From the IMG/VR virus record IMGVR_UViG_3300005253_000173, positions 1 to 47,787 of that record: a stretch of DNA of 47,787 nt; one strand, written 5' to 3'. Both the position numbers and the translations under genes were made by a program. Shown piece after piece: positions 1 through 7,391 of this stretch. The notes under the pieces were generated by a model. That model was not told the DNA's origin and did no database searches. It was given only the letters and a program-made list of their open reading frames with translations. The stretch is from a virus. Each line of letters starts with the position of its first letter. Within the stretch, counting starts at the first letter, position 1.

Positions 1-178
1 ACCTGTTGATCTTCGCGCGCTCCTCGGCTCTCTGGTAGAGAGCGAAAGCGTAGTTGATGAGGCTCAGCACCTTGATATGACCACGTCGGCTGATAGCTTC
101 ATCAAGGGTTTCGTACTCGTGCGTAAGGAAGGGGATCACTTTGTCACCCACCTTGATAGTAGACTTGTAGGATCTCAC
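1..178 (-). CDS. Small phage protein, 3' end cut by the window edge
   Basis: The GTG start at 178-176 follows an AGGAGGT ribosome site and overlaps the TGA of the upstream gene (GTGA junction), so the start is well supported. The 59 visible codons contain IKVGDKVIPFLTHEYETLDEA and then a helical stretch, without stop. I do not recognise the family. If position 1 were joined to position 47787 the reading frame would continue into the helicase fragment there. It is the last visible gene of the leftward string at this end. Confidence 0.75.
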   Translation of the reverse strand, partial: MRSYKSTIKVGDKVIPFLTHEYETLDEAISRRGHIKVLSLINYAFALYQRAEERAKINR

Positions 179-372
179 ACTACCTCCTGTGCTTCATATG
201 CGCCAGGTTTGATCGTTCCTGACTTGCCATGAACCCTCTCCCACAGCTCAGTGCAGGATCTGCAAAGCGGTTCTTTGACTCCATCTATCATGAGAGAGGG
301 TACGAGGTCTGGGTTGCAAGTGAACGTGCCCTTGCAGTTGCAGCAGGTTGCGAATAGCAGCATGTAGCCCAT
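175..372 (-). CDS. Zinc-ribbon protein, 65 aa
   Basis: Small soluble protein with a CxxC (CCNCKG) near residue 10 and a second CxxC (CRSC) near residue 39, separated by a short beta-type segment (FTCNPDLVPS). That is the layout of a treble-clef or zinc-ribbon protein common in phage accessory regions. It starts 3 nt after the stop of the upstream gene and ends in a GTGA overlap with the next one, so it is translated as part of a leftward string. The role is unknown; nucleic-acid or protein binding is a guess from the fold. Confidence 0.75.
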   Translation of the reverse strand: MGYMLLFATCCNCKGTFTCNPDLVPSLMIDGVKEPLCRSCTELWERVHGKSGTIKPGAYEAQEVV

Positions 373-375
373 TGC

Positions 376-876
376 TTAGTTCACCGAATCGAGGATGGCG
401 TCGACGTGTGCGAGTGGGAGGTGAGGTCCGTAGGGGTAGCTCTGGGCGAGGTCGCGGATGATGCGCTTGTAGAATCCCTTGGCCCGCGCCCAACCCATGT
501 GCCCGAGATTACTGTGGATCTGGCCCGCAGCGTAGGTATAGTCTTTGAGGTACTCACGCCGCTCACGAATCTCTTCGAGGACGCAGTCTGGGCAGCGCTC
601 ATCGCCTTCGAGGTCGCTGTATCCGTGGATGGGACAGGGATCGATTGGGTGGGCTTCAAGCTCATCAAGCAACGCGCGCCGCTCAGCTTGCTCGACCTTG
701 ATGAGTCCTTCCCACTCTGCGATGTAGCTCTCTGGGGTGATGAATCCATCGGCGATGGGAAGGGTAGGATGGAGACGAGTCTCAGCTTGGTCCATAGAGC
801 ATAGCGGCATGCAACTACAGCCACACTCACCTTTACAGGCGACGTAGTGGCATCTGGGACAATTGTGTGCTATCAT
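376..876 (-). CDS. Cysteine-rich hypothetical protein, 166 aa
   Basis: The start ATG at 876 has an AGGAGAAT ribosome site. The N-terminus holds a dense Cys cluster (CPRCHYVACKGECGCSC) and a second CxxC pair (CPIHG...CPDC) lies near residues 81-98, so two metal sites are likely. The middle is a charged helix and the C-terminus is rich in His, Tyr and Leu. I do not recognise the family. It is flanked by two other Cys-rich small proteins in the same leftward string. Confidence 0.75.
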   Translation of the reverse strand: MIAHNCPRCHYVACKGECGCSCMPLCSMDQAETRLHPTLPIADGFITPESYIAEWEGLIKVEQAERRALLDELEAHPIDPCPIHGYSDLEGDERCPDCVLEEIRERREYLKDYTYAAGQIHSNLGHMGWARAKGFYKRIIRDLAQSYPYGPHLPLAHVDAILDSVN

Positions 877-885
877 TATTCTCCT

Positions 886-1080
886 CTACTTGAAGCTCGG
901 GCAGAAGCAGGCTGTGTCACAATCGCACTCCCACTTGGACTTACGCCCTTGAAGACATCGAATCGCTCTAAAGAGTGTGCGTCGCCCAACGACTGTGGCA
1001 ATGCACATTCGTGACACCAGCAGGTCGATGGCGGCTCGTGTGTCCCATGCTCTTGAGTTGGTCAATTCACTCTCCCTCAT
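886..1080 (-). CDS. Short hypothetical protein with Cys-rich C-terminus
   Basis: Its ATG overlaps the end of the preceding leftward gene by 14 nt, and its TAG lies inside the ribosome site of the following gene, which fits the tight packing of this string. The C-terminus carries CDCDTACFC, a possible metal site. No clear ribosome-binding sequence precedes the ATG, so this is less certain than its neighbours. No function is assigned. Confidence 0.45.
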   Translation of the reverse strand: MRESELTNSRAWDTRAAIDLLVSRMCIATVVGRRTLFRAIRCLQGRKSKWECDCDTACFCPSFK

Positions 1081-1516
1081 GCGCTTGCTTTACGAGGTCT
1101 GCAAGCAAGCTATGTTCCTGTTCAGACTCTGAACAGGTCGGTCGCAATGCGTTACTGAGCGACTTCTTCATGATCTGTTCGAGAGTAAGCTCCCCGAGAC
1201 CAGAATGCTTCTTCAGGTTCTCGAGACAGTCTCCGCCGCAGATGATCTTGACGCGCCAGCCTTCACCACCGGTGAGACCGTGCCCCTTCTCGAAACCTGC
1301 GAGTCGTAGATGTTGTGGGGCGATGGTAAAGTGTTCTTTGCAGGTGTAGCACCGCGCGTGGCGTCCGACTAGTTCGTCGGCATTGTAGAGTAAATGCGGA
1401 CAATCGAAGCACTTCCAAACGGGACGCTCGGTGCCATGAGGATTCTCGCGCGTTCGACGCACGACTCGCATATATCGTCGGTAGCGGTGTGCGTCACATC
1501 TGTCTTTTCTAGTCAC
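1067..1516 (-). CDS. Zinc-finger-like hypothetical protein, about 149 aa
   Basis: I chose the GTG at 1516 because it overlaps the stop of the upstream HTH gene (GTGACTAG). A GTG at 1549 and an ATG at 1471 are alternatives. The protein has a basic N-terminus, then CFDCPHLL and CYTCKEHF (two CxxC pairs, a probable zinc site) and a helical C-terminus. The 21-bp palindrome at 1117-1137 lies inside the gene and encodes the SESEQE segment. No family is recognised; a small nucleic-acid-binding protein is possible. Confidence 0.65.
   Translation of the reverse strand: MTRKDRCDAHRYRRYMRVVRRTRENPHGTERPVWKCFDCPHLLYNADELVGRHARCYTCKEHFTIAPQHLRLAGFEKGHGLTGGEGWRVKIICGGDCLENLKKHSGLGELTLEQIMKKSLSNALRPTCSESEQEHSLLADLVKQAHEGE
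1117..1137. repeat. Dispersed palindrome, copy 1 (perfect)
   Basis: A perfect palindrome with 10-bp arms around one central base, the longest copy of the genome-wide CTGTTCAGNNNCTGAACAG element. It lies inside the leftward gene at 1067-1516 and is read there as SESEQE. Confidence 0.85.
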
Positions 1517-1718
1517 GTCGTCTTTCTTCTTCGATGATCTGACGCACACGCTCCCTGGTTAATCCAACAGATTTCCCAATCTCGAGGAGCGTCATACCCC
1601 TGATTCTCATTGCCATGACTAACACGTTGCGCTTGTCTTGATCTGGCTGCGCGTCTCTATGTAGAGTCATAGTCATTTGACCGAAAATTGATTCCTGCGG
1701 CAGAATCGCGGCAGACAT
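1509..1718 (-). CDS. Small helix-turn-helix DNA-binding protein
   Basis: The C-terminal half (GMTLLEIGKSVGLTRERVRQI) is a textbook HTH of the sigma-70 region 4 / small repressor type, with a recognition helix around LTRERVRQI and a basic tail. The ATG at 1718 lies inside the 11-bp iteron array, so residues 1-9 would be encoded by repeats. An ATG at 1676 (55 aa) just outside the array is an attractive alternative, and would leave the array as the gene's upstream operator. Neither start has a good ribosome site. The position beside the iterons suggests the protein may bind them, as ParR, TubR or Rep-type proteins do, but this is inference. Confidence 0.7.
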   Translation of the reverse strand: MSAAILPQESIFGQMTMTLHRDAQPDQDKRNVLVMAMRIRGMTLLEIGKSVGLTRERVRQIIEEERRRD

Positions 1719-1760
1719 GAGGCAGACGTGCGGCAGGCCTGCGGCATAGGTGCGGCAGGA
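1695..1760 (+). repeat. Six tandem 11-bp iterons (array A)
   Basis: Units begin at 1695, 1706, 1717, 1728, 1739 and 1750. The consensus is NTGCGGCAGRN, with exact 11-bp periodicity; a degraded seventh unit may follow at 1761. Spacing by about one helical turn would place bound protein on one face of the DNA. The array overlaps the upstream end of the small HTH gene and is mirrored by array B at 2114-2180. Confidence 0.85.
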
Positions 1761-2113
1761 GTAGCGCGGGCATCTGTTTCCTGTAAGTGATTGATTCTAA
1801 ACAAGTTACGCAATTGATGCCCCCGCGCATGGTCCTATCAGTAAGGTACGCCTTGGGGGGCCGTATGTCAAGTGACGATGGCTGATTTCCTCTCTTATCG
1901 TAGATTTGTTCTCTGTGGTTTCTTCTTCTTTCTTAAAAATAAAAAAAAAAATACAATAAGAGAAACTAACCAAAATAGCCCACAACGCCAAAACCCCCCT
2001 CATCCTGTTTACGCCCCCGAATGGGAGCCTATCCCTCGGTAAGGGGTGGGGGGCCTGGTTTCGATCTAAACCCCGCGTTTCCAAATACTTACGGGGATTC
2101 TAGCCCCGGAATA
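1761..2113. other. Spacer between iteron arrays with AT-rich block
   Basis: A 353-bp stretch without a convincing gene. It holds a pyrimidine-rich run followed by an A-rich block at about 1920-1960 (including eleven consecutive A residues), the natural candidate for a DNA-unwinding element. G-rich and C-rich runs follow near 1990-2055. A possible leftward -10 box (TAGAAT on the minus strand) lies at 1794-1799 but has no good -35 partner. Confidence 0.6.
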
Positions 2114-2180
2114 GTCCTGCCGCATGTCAGCCGCAAGGTCGGCCGCATGTCTGCCGCAGCTCAGCCCAAGGTCAGCCGCA
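2114..2180 (-). repeat. Six tandem 11-bp iterons in inverse orientation (array B)
   Basis: On the plus strand units end at 2124, 2135, 2147, 2158, 2169 and 2180, with spacings 11, 12, 11, 11 and 11 bp. The consensus is GTCNGCCGCA, the reverse complement of the array A core TGCGGCAGAC. One unit (ending 2169) is degenerate. Arrays A and B therefore point toward each other across the AT-rich spacer. Confidence 0.85.
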
Positions 2181-2210
2181 GCAATGGGGTCATATTGATG
2201 ACGGGGGAAA

Positions 2211-2250
2211 GCAGACAAAGAAAAGGCCGAGACCCCTGGGGGCCCCGGCC
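2211..2250 (-). terminator. Rho-independent terminator
   Basis: The GC-rich hairpin 2225-2250 (about 11 bp with two mismatches and a 4-nt loop) is followed on the minus strand by a T-rich run (TTTTCTTTGTCT). It sits 17 nt after the stop of the leftward gene at 2268-2717 and isolates it from the iteron region downstream. Confidence 0.75.
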
Positions 2251-2267
2251 GTTATGGACACTTTGAA

Positions 2268-2717
2268 CTACTCGTCCGCTTCGTCGTCGGTGTCTTCGCG
2301 CATCAGGCGAGCGCAGGCGAGTGCCTTCTCTTCGCTCTTGTACTGGCCGGACTTGACCAGCAGCGCAGCAATCTTCTTCAGCGCCTTGTCGGGATCTTCG
2401 AACTGTCGCTCGAAGTCCGCTCTCACCTTGGCGCGGCAATTCAGACCGTATGCGTAGCTGAGGTACTCGGCCACGGGGTGCTCACGGGGCACTTCGTTGC
2501 CGTCCTTGTCCTTGGTGGTGCCCCGGGCCGTGTCGCCCAACTCCATCAGTTCCGCAGCTTGCTCTTTGGTTTCGATGGTGAAGACCACCTTATCGAACTT
2601 GATGAGCTTCGTGTCGCCCTTGTTCGGAACGCCTTTCACGGTGACTTCGGCCTCTTCGATGCGGGCGAGCCCTCTGGTGACTGCGTTGCGAATCCAGTCT
2701 TTGTGCAGATTGCTCAT
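2268..2717 (-). CDS. Acidic-tailed hypothetical protein, 149 aa, own transcription unit
   Basis: A soluble, charged protein. The N-terminus (NLHKDWIRNAVTRG) is basic and helical, the middle has beta-type segments (KLIKFDKVVFTIETKEQA), then comes a helical region, and the last residues are acidic (REDTDDEADE). The start ATG at 2717 is preceded by GAG and GGAG. It is one of few genes here standing alone: 614 bp of regulatory DNA upstream and a strong terminator downstream, which suggests independent and perhaps abundant expression. An acidic C-terminal tail is typical of nucleic-acid-binding phage proteins, but I do not recognise the family. Confidence 0.8.
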   Translation of the reverse strand: MSNLHKDWIRNAVTRGLARIEEAEVTVKGVPNKGDTKLIKFDKVVFTIETKEQAAELMELGDTARGTTKDKDGNEVPREHPVAEYLSYAYGLNCRAKVRADFERQFEDPDKALKKIAALLVKSGQYKSEEKALACARLMREDTDDEADE

Positions 2718-3222
2718 GATACTCTTTTCTCCAATATGGATGAGCCCCGTCTACCGTCGCTGTATCGCGCGGTTTCCGGTGGCTCAGATTGTCAAAGAAC
2801 CGGGGCTCGCGGCCCCGCCGTCATTCACATCATACGCCCCGCGCCAGGGAATGCTATCGCTTTTCTTTCGCTTTAGTAAATAGATATGTGAATAATTGTT
2901 AACGCACATCGAGCGCCGGCGCCGAAAATAATTCGGACCTCTCGATCAATGCAGATATGTGGATAGGTGATCCAGATAAATGGATCAGCCAGCCGCCCCC
3001 TGTCGGACCAGTTGGGTCCCATCCCTGGCCCTGACGGGGGATCCTCAACTCCGCATTATTCCACTCGGAAAGCCAAAATCTAAAAAATTTTTTGACAAAA
3101 ATGGCTTCGTCATCTCTCTCTTTATCCCCGACGGAACGAAAAGAATTATAAACTAGAGCGCCTTTACGGTTCCCGTTATTTACTATTCCCCTGGATAAGC
3201 ATGCTTTTATGGAAGCGCCAAA

Positions 3223-3241
3223 CTGTTCAGGCTATGAACAG
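3223..3241. repeat. Dispersed palindrome, copy 2 (intergenic)
   Basis: One mismatch from CTGTTCAGNNNCTGAACAG. It is followed at 3249-3256 by an isolated CTGTTCAG half-site and at 3263-3268 by GTTCAG, making this the only cluster. It lies upstream of the putative rightward promoter. Confidence 0.8.
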
Positions 3242-3285
3242 AATGATCCTGTTCAGAGTAGCGTTCAGCTAACGATTCTTAGGAC

Positions 3286-3325
3286 TTGACAAATCGCTCC
3301 CTAGGCCCCATCATATACCCTAGGG
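3286..3325 (+). promoter_or_regulatory. Possible rightward promoter with CCTAGG pair
   Basis: A perfect TTGACA (-35) at 3286-3291, with TCATAT at 3311-3316 as the best -10 (spacer 19 bp, longer than ideal). Two CCCTAGG boxes at 3299-3305 and 3318-3324, 19 bp apart, bracket the -10 and could be an operator. Any transcript would begin only a few bases before the first rightward gene. Confidence 0.3.
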
Positions 3326-3331
3326 TGTATC

Positions 3332-3679
3332 TTGGAAGTTCATGAATTAGACCAGGAATTCGCGGAAGTACCACTGAGAACTTTTCATGGTCCCATCGTC
3401 TACAAGATATACCTCGGTAGTGTGTTGATGTACATTGGAGAGAGTGCATTTGGCTTGGCAAGGGTCCTAGCTCCAGCTCATCAGCACGCTGAGATAATTC
3501 GACATGAGATGGCTCGCCTCGAAATAATGTCTTGCAATTCGTCGAGGGAAGCACTCGATGCAGAAGCGGCACTTATCAAGTTCCACTCGCCGCCGCTCAA
3601 CAAAGGTAGAGTAATTGGAGAGACTAAACTCGAGAGACTTCACAGACTTCAAGATGATCGCAGAAAGCGGACGAAGTAA
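3332..3679 (+). CDS. GIY-YIG family endonuclease
   Basis: A stand-alone GIY-YIG nuclease domain. The two signature strands are VYKIY (residues 23-27) and MYIGES (33-38), followed by Arg44 in GLARV, a conserved acidic helix (EALDAEAALIKF) and the final Asn in PPLNKG. The length (115 aa) covers just the catalytic domain, as in small phage and homing-type nucleases. The start is a TTG after AGGGTG. It is the first rightward gene, directly downstream of the control region. A free-standing homing endonuclease or a DNA-processing enzyme are both possible. Confidence 0.8.
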   Translation: MEVHELDQEFAEVPLRTFHGPIVYKIYLGSVLMYIGESAFGLARVLAPAHQHAEIIRHEMARLEIMSCNSSREALDAEAALIKFHSPPLNKGRVIGETKLERLHRLQDDRRKRTK

Positions 3680-3695
3680 CCTTCGTAAGTTTTTT
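3671..3695 (+). terminator. Weak terminator-like hairpin after the GIY-YIG gene
   Basis: ACGAA (3671-3675) pairs with TTCGT (3682-3686), and a run of six T residues follows at 3690-3695. The stem is only 5 bp and the stop codon lies in the loop, so this is tentative. Confidence 0.3.
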
Positions 3696-3802
3696 GGGGT
3701 ATCCTCGAAGTGCTACGCTCCTCACCCTGATTGCGGCGGGGGGAGTCGAGTGGGGCTCTTGCAGGCTTCGGGGGTGCCCTCGTTACTACTCGCGAGGATG
3801 AA

Positions 3803-4360
3803 ATGGAGATCAGCGAAGAAGAAGCGGAGAGGATGCTGAATAATCCGAAGAACCTGATGAATAACGTCAGGTTCGTGAAGCTTCGTAAGGGCGGCCGTAA
3901 CGGCGGCAAGGAAGTTCCTAAGATCATCCGAGAACTCATTGGCATCGCTGCTCATAAGGATCCCGCAAAGGTCGTAGCCGGCGAGTTCGGCGTCAGTACA
4001 AGCACAGTCGCCGCCGCTAAGAAAGGTAACGTCGGCGTGAATCGACATGATCCTGAGCTGAAGGACAAGATCGACACCGCAGTCGATGAAGAGAAGAAGT
4101 CAGTACGCGACGTTGCACTGGACCGTGTCGCTCATATGCTCGCGACGACGATTACTCCTGCGAGCCTTGACGGAGTTACGAATCCGGCTAAAGCAGTCTC
4201 TATTGCAAAAGATCTGGCGGCGATAGCCGACAAGGTGCAGACACGAGGACCTAATGTCGGCAACGTGGTCTTCATGCACATGGCTCGTGAGAAGGCTGAG
4301 AGTGAGTATGGAGACCCGATCATCATCGAGCATGTGCCCGACAAGAAGAGGAGTGACTAA
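3803..4360 (+). CDS. Putative terminase small subunit (HTH protein)
   Basis: I start at the ATG at 3803 (185 aa), which has GAGG a few bases upstream; an in-frame extension to 3731 lacks a good ribosome site. A central HTH-like region (KVVAGEFGVSTSTVAAAKKG, about residues 55-74) is flanked by charged helices. The second half is helical. Its place as the first sizeable DNA-binding gene ahead of TerL, with only small genes and an HNH between, is the usual place of TerS, which binds the packaging site. The identification rests on context and the HTH; the sequence itself is not diagnostic. Confidence 0.55.
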   Translation: MEISEEEAERMLNNPKNLMNNVRFVKLRKGGRNGGKEVPKIIRELIGIAAHKDPAKVVAGEFGVSTSTVAAAKKGNVGVNRHDPELKDKIDTAVDEEKKSVRDVALDRVAHMLATTITPASLDGVTNPAKAVSIAKDLAAIADKVQTRGPNVGNVVFMHMAREKAESEYGDPIIIEHVPDKKRSD

Positions 4361-4590
4361 TGAAGCGTTCCGCAATCTGCAAGTGGTCGATAATCCTGCT
4401 CCACAAGCATCCCCGGTGGATTCAGCTCCGAGCCTTCTTCCGGAAAACAGGAATTTGGAAGGCCAACTGGGACGGCGGTATCATCTACTGGTGGTTCGAG
4501 AAGGCAAATCTCACCCTTCCAGTAGACTATGAGAGAAGGTTGTTTCAGCAGGGGCTGATTGAAGGGCTGCTAACGTCGAGGAGCGATTGA
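4360..4590 (+). CDS. Hypothetical protein with TLPVDY motif, 76 aa
   Basis: TAATG junction with the preceding gene. Aromatic, basic protein; near the C-terminus it contains NLTLPVDYERRL, almost the same as [12 protein letters not shown] in the gene at 4712-5047. The two genes therefore look like paralogues or share a small module. No function is recognised. Confidence 0.7.
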   Translation: MKRSAICKWSIILLHKHPRWIQLRAFFRKTGIWKANWDGGIIYWWFEKANLTLPVDYERRLFQQGLIEGLLTSRSD

Positions 4591-4712
4591 TGGATCGTTG
4601 TGAGCGGCGCCCGGAGGGTCCTCGATGTTGGTTCTGTCCTGCGTGTAAGCGATTCATGGATCACTTGTGGAAGAGAGAATCTCCCATGTATGCTCACTTG
4701 AGGAGTAGCTAA
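4590..4712 (+). CDS. Tiny zinc-knuckle protein, 40 aa
   Basis: The ATG at 4590 overlaps the previous TGA (TGATG) and its TAA overlaps the next ATG (TAATG), so it is locked into the translational string on both sides. The 40-residue product has CWFCPACKRFMDH, with three Cys and a His suited to one zinc ion, and a basic C-terminus. Function unknown. Confidence 0.65.
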   Translation: MDRCERRPEGPRCWFCPACKRFMDHLWKRESPMYAHLRSS

Positions 4713-5047
4713 TGGTTTCCCGCAGAGCCTTTTTTGCAATCCTTCCGCTGCCTTTCCTCCTGAAGCTCAAGCCCCTTCAATGCCCGCAGTGTGGACACCA
4801 ACATATGTTTCCCAATTACTGTGGAAAGGATGTTTGGAAGGCGCAAAACGGGCTCAGCATGATCTGCGAATGTGACATCCGCAAGCTTGGTCATCACTGG
4901 ATTGGGCGAGAGAACCCCACACTTCCAGCAGATTACAAAAGAAGGCTGCTATTGTCAGAAGAGCGGCGCCGTGAACTCGAACGTTCGCAGGCACGTGAGC
5001 TGTTCGAGCGGGACGAGCCCTTCTATCGAGGAGTTCAGTGGCGGTAG
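4712..5047 (+). CDS. Hypothetical protein with CxxC and TLPADY motif, 111 aa
   Basis: A hydrophobic N-terminus ([14 protein letters not shown]) is followed by [12 protein letters not shown], a zinc-ribbon half, and further Cys at CECD. The C-terminal half is a charged helix. The segment [12 protein letters not shown] is shared with the 76-aa gene upstream. It overlaps the next gene (HNH) by 10 nt. Family not recognised. Confidence 0.7.
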   Translation: MVSRRAFFAILPLPFLLKLKPLQCPQCGHQHMFPNYCGKDVWKAQNGLSMICECDIRKLGHHWIGRENPTLPADYKRRLLLSEERRRELERSQARELFERDEPFYRGVQWR

Positions 5048-5517
5048 AAGAAGTCCAGCACGACTCTGAGCACTTCATTCCTTGGCGAGGAATGCCTTGT
5101 CTTGAGTGGCTTGGACCGAAGAGTGTCACGGGGTATGGCAGAGTCCCAGCAGGCATGTATGGGAATCCGGAGAATGACACTCATCGCCGAGCCTGGCACT
5201 TCACTTATGGTCCAATTCCTCCCGACATGTGCGTACTTCATCGCTGCGACAATCGAGCCTGCTGCGAACCTACTCACCTTTTCCTTGGAACTCGAGCAGA
5301 CAACATGGCGGACATGGACGTGAAAGGGAGAAGAGGGAGTGGTGGGAACGGTCCTAATCTTGGCCAACCTTCGGTCACTCATTGTCCGAAGGGTCATGAG
5401 TACACGCCCGAGAATACCTACAACAGAGGCAAGTTTAGCCATCTTAGGAGGGTTTGTAGGCAATGCGCTCTAGACTACGCTCGGAATCATCGCCAGAGGA
5501 GACAGTATGTCAGCTGA
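5038..5517 (+). CDS. HNH endonuclease
   Basis: GTG start with GAGG upstream. The HNH core is [20 protein letters not shown] (about residues 65-84), with the catalytic His in VLHRC, the central Asn in DNRACC and the last His in PTHLF. A C-terminal zinc module (HCPKGHEY...CRQC) is typical of HNH_3 phage nucleases. It overlaps terL by 11 nt. HNH proteins encoded next to TerL can assist packaging-end cleavage; others are homing enzymes. Its N-terminus shares the heptapeptide DSEHFIP with the N-terminus of TerL, so one probably derives from duplication of the other. Confidence 0.9.
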   Translation: MAVEEVQHDSEHFIPWRGMPCLEWLGPKSVTGYGRVPAGMYGNPENDTHRRAWHFTYGPIPPDMCVLHRCDNRACCEPTHLFLGTRADNMADMDVKGRRGSGGNGPNLGQPSVTHCPKGHEYTPENTYNRGKFSHLRRVCRQCALDYARNHRQRRQYVS

Positions 5518-7165
5518 ACTCCAAGAGCGCGATAGTGAACACTTCATCCCTTTCGCCCGACAAGAAGAGTTTTTCGGAATCCCAACTTCAATCAAAGAAG
5601 CGTTCTTCGGAGGTGCTGCTGGCCCAGGCAAGTCTTATGCACTACTCATGGATCCAATACTCCGGAGACTTCATGAACACCCTCGATTCCATGGAATCCT
5701 CTTTCGTGAGTCCTTCCGAGAGCAGGAAGAATCACTGGTTTTTGAATCCCAGCACCTCTATAGACCACTAGGGGCTACCTACTCAGGCAAGCCTACCTTC
5801 GCTTGGAAATTCCCTTCCGGAGCAGTAATCCGCTTCGGTTATCTTCAGAGGGATGAGCAGGTTTATCAGCATGATACTGCTCAGTATAACTATGTCGCCT
5901 TCGATGAACTCACAGCCTTTACCCGTTTCCGGTGGATGTATCTTGTCCACGTCAGGTGTCGTACAACCGTTCCAGGTCTACCTGCATATGCCAGGGCAGC
6001 TTCCAACCCACTCGGAATCGGACACGCCTGGGTTAAGGAGAGATTCATCGACCCCGCTCCGGGAGGCAGACGAATAATCGCAGAGCAGATGCCTGACGGA
6101 ACGACTGTCAAGAGGATCTTCATCCCCGCAAAGGTGACGGACAATCCTCTCATCATGAAGGAGAATCCAGAGTACATTAACTCTCTGATGCTCCTTCCTG
6201 AAGCAGAAAAGCGCTCCAAGCTCTACGGAGACTGGGATGCTGTAGCTGGTCAGGTCTTCACTGAGTTCCGCACTCAGCAGATGCCCGATGAGCCAGATAA
6301 CGCCATCCACGTTATCAAGCCCTTCCCTATCCCAGAGTTCTGGCCAGTGATCCTAGCAATTGACTGGGGATTCGATCACCCGATGTGGGCTGGTTTTTTC
6401 GCAATATCTCCGATAGGCCGTTTCTATCTCTGCGAAGAATTCACTGCTAAGCAGGTCAAGATCAAGATCTGGGGAGCTGACCTAGCGCGTCGCGCGCATA
6501 GATACGTGAACCTCAAGACTCCAGCCTCTCTGGACCGCTCAGCATGGGGAGACAGAGGCGACGAGAAGACGCTTTCCCAGCAAATCGAGGAAGCTACTCT
6601 TCTCCCCATGGAGAGAGCGGATTCCGATAGAATCGGCGGCAAGCTCCTCATGCACGAATACTTCAGGTGGAAGCCCAGACCTGTACGATTTGAGCCGCCT
6701 ACGGGGTACAGTAAGGATACGGAGGATTTGATTTTTCGCCGACGTGGCGAAGAGGCTTCTCTACGTTATCGCCAGTACTTTGACCCCGAGCCACCTGAGG
6801 AGAACCTTCCGCAGTTTCAAGTCTTCGACACTTGCCCCGAATTCATTCGGGCAGTTATCGCTTGCGTCTCCGATCCGAAGAAGCCAGAGGATGTCCTTAA
6901 GTTCGACGGGGATGATCCTTACGATGGAGGCAGATACGGCTTCAAGCGAGTCCACCGTTACTTTGACGAATCCGCGGATGCTCATAAATCACTGGTACGA
7001 CGTGATACAGTCATAGAGAAACTACACGCTACCGGCGACATGACATCCTTCTATCAGGAGATGGAGAAACTTGAAGAAGATGAGAGAACTGATGCGGCGC
7101 CTGTTAGGCGTTACCACAGCTTCCGCACCCGTCGATCCCGTAGAGCGGCTTATCGAAGCCAATGA
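5507..7165 (+). CDS. terL: Terminase large subunit
   Basis: Packaging ATPase and nuclease that pumps DNA into the prohead. The Walker A motif GGAAGPGKS is at residues 35-43, Walker B VAFDE at 130-134, and the coupling segment AASNP about 165-169. The RNase H-like nuclease domain begins with LAIDWGFDH (Asp286) and continues with an acidic cluster near SAWGDRG. The length of 552 aa is normal. The start overlaps the HNH gene by 11 nt, and a small coiled-coil gene is nested over its 3' end. This is the most secure identification of the packaging module. Confidence 0.95.
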   Translation: MSAELQERDSEHFIPFARQEEFFGIPTSIKEAFFGGAAGPGKSYALLMDPILRRLHEHPRFHGILFRESFREQEESLVFESQHLYRPLGATYSGKPTFAWKFPSGAVIRFGYLQRDEQVYQHDTAQYNYVAFDELTAFTRFRWMYLVHVRCRTTVPGLPAYARAASNPLGIGHAWVKERFIDPAPGGRRIIAEQMPDGTTVKRIFIPAKVTDNPLIMKENPEYINSLMLLPEAEKRSKLYGDWDAVAGQVFTEFRTQQMPDEPDNAIHVIKPFPIPEFWPVILAIDWGFDHPMWAGFFAISPIGRFYLCEEFTAKQVKIKIWGADLARRAHRYVNLKTPASLDRSAWGDRGDEKTLSQQIEEATLLPMERADSDRIGGKLLMHEYFRWKPRPVRFEPPTGYSKDTEDLIFRRRGEEASLRYRQYFDPEPPEENLPQFQVFDTCPEFIRAVIACVSDPKKPEDVLKFDGDDPYDGGRYGFKRVHRYFDESADAHKSLVRRDTVIEKLHATGDMTSFYQEMEKLEEDERTDAAPVRRYHSFRTRRSRRAAYRSQ

Positions 7166-7391
7166 GCGTCTCATCGAGCAGTTACAGCTTGATATCGCAT
7201 ATGAGCGTTCAGTCAATACCGCTCTGCTTGCCCGTCTTGGTTCCGAAGTTCTTCCAGCCCCACAAGCTGAGATCAACTTTGAGGACTTTCAAGCCGTCGG
7301 CAGAGCCGCAAGGACGCCATCTCAACTGAAGGCTAGAGCAACTGAGGTTCTAGCTGAGAGAAGGAAGAAGTCTAATGAAAATACAAGGTAG
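7080..7391 (+). CDS. Small coiled-coil protein overlapping terL
   Basis: Starts inside the last 86 nt of terL in another frame (ATG 7080; TTG 7071 or ATG 7092 also possible) and ends inside the next gene. The product (about 103 aa) has a basic amphipathic N-terminus and a heptad-like helix, [20 protein letters not shown], then a flexible C-terminus. The deep overlap suggests translational coupling with TerL. Function unknown; a packaging or head accessory is a guess from position. Confidence 0.6.
   Translation: MRELMRRLLGVTTASAPVDPVERLIEANERLIEQLQLDIAYERSVNTALLARLGSEVLPAPQAEINFEDFQAVGRAARTPSQLKARATEVLAERRKKSNENTR

Larger units (their letters stand above)
2718..3331. promoter_or_regulatory. 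Divergent control region
   Basis: 614 bp without a convincing gene, lying between the leftward gene ending at 2717 and the first rightward gene. Visible elements are a GGGGC/GCCCC hairpin near 2803, a 7-bp inverted repeat TGATCCA/TGGATCA at 2968-2987, a symmetric A6T6 tract at 3082-3093, a perfect TATAAT on the minus strand at 3145-3150 (possible leftward -10, poor -35), palindrome copy 2 at 3223-3241 with extra half-sites near 3249 and 3263, and a TTGACA at 3286. It probably carries the divergent promoters and their operators. Confidence 0.6.

Noticed and set aside
1806-2084. Leftward open frame of 92 codons between the iteron arrays
   Set aside because: Composition is dominated by the poly-A and G/C runs, no ribosome site, and it crosses the putative origin spacer.
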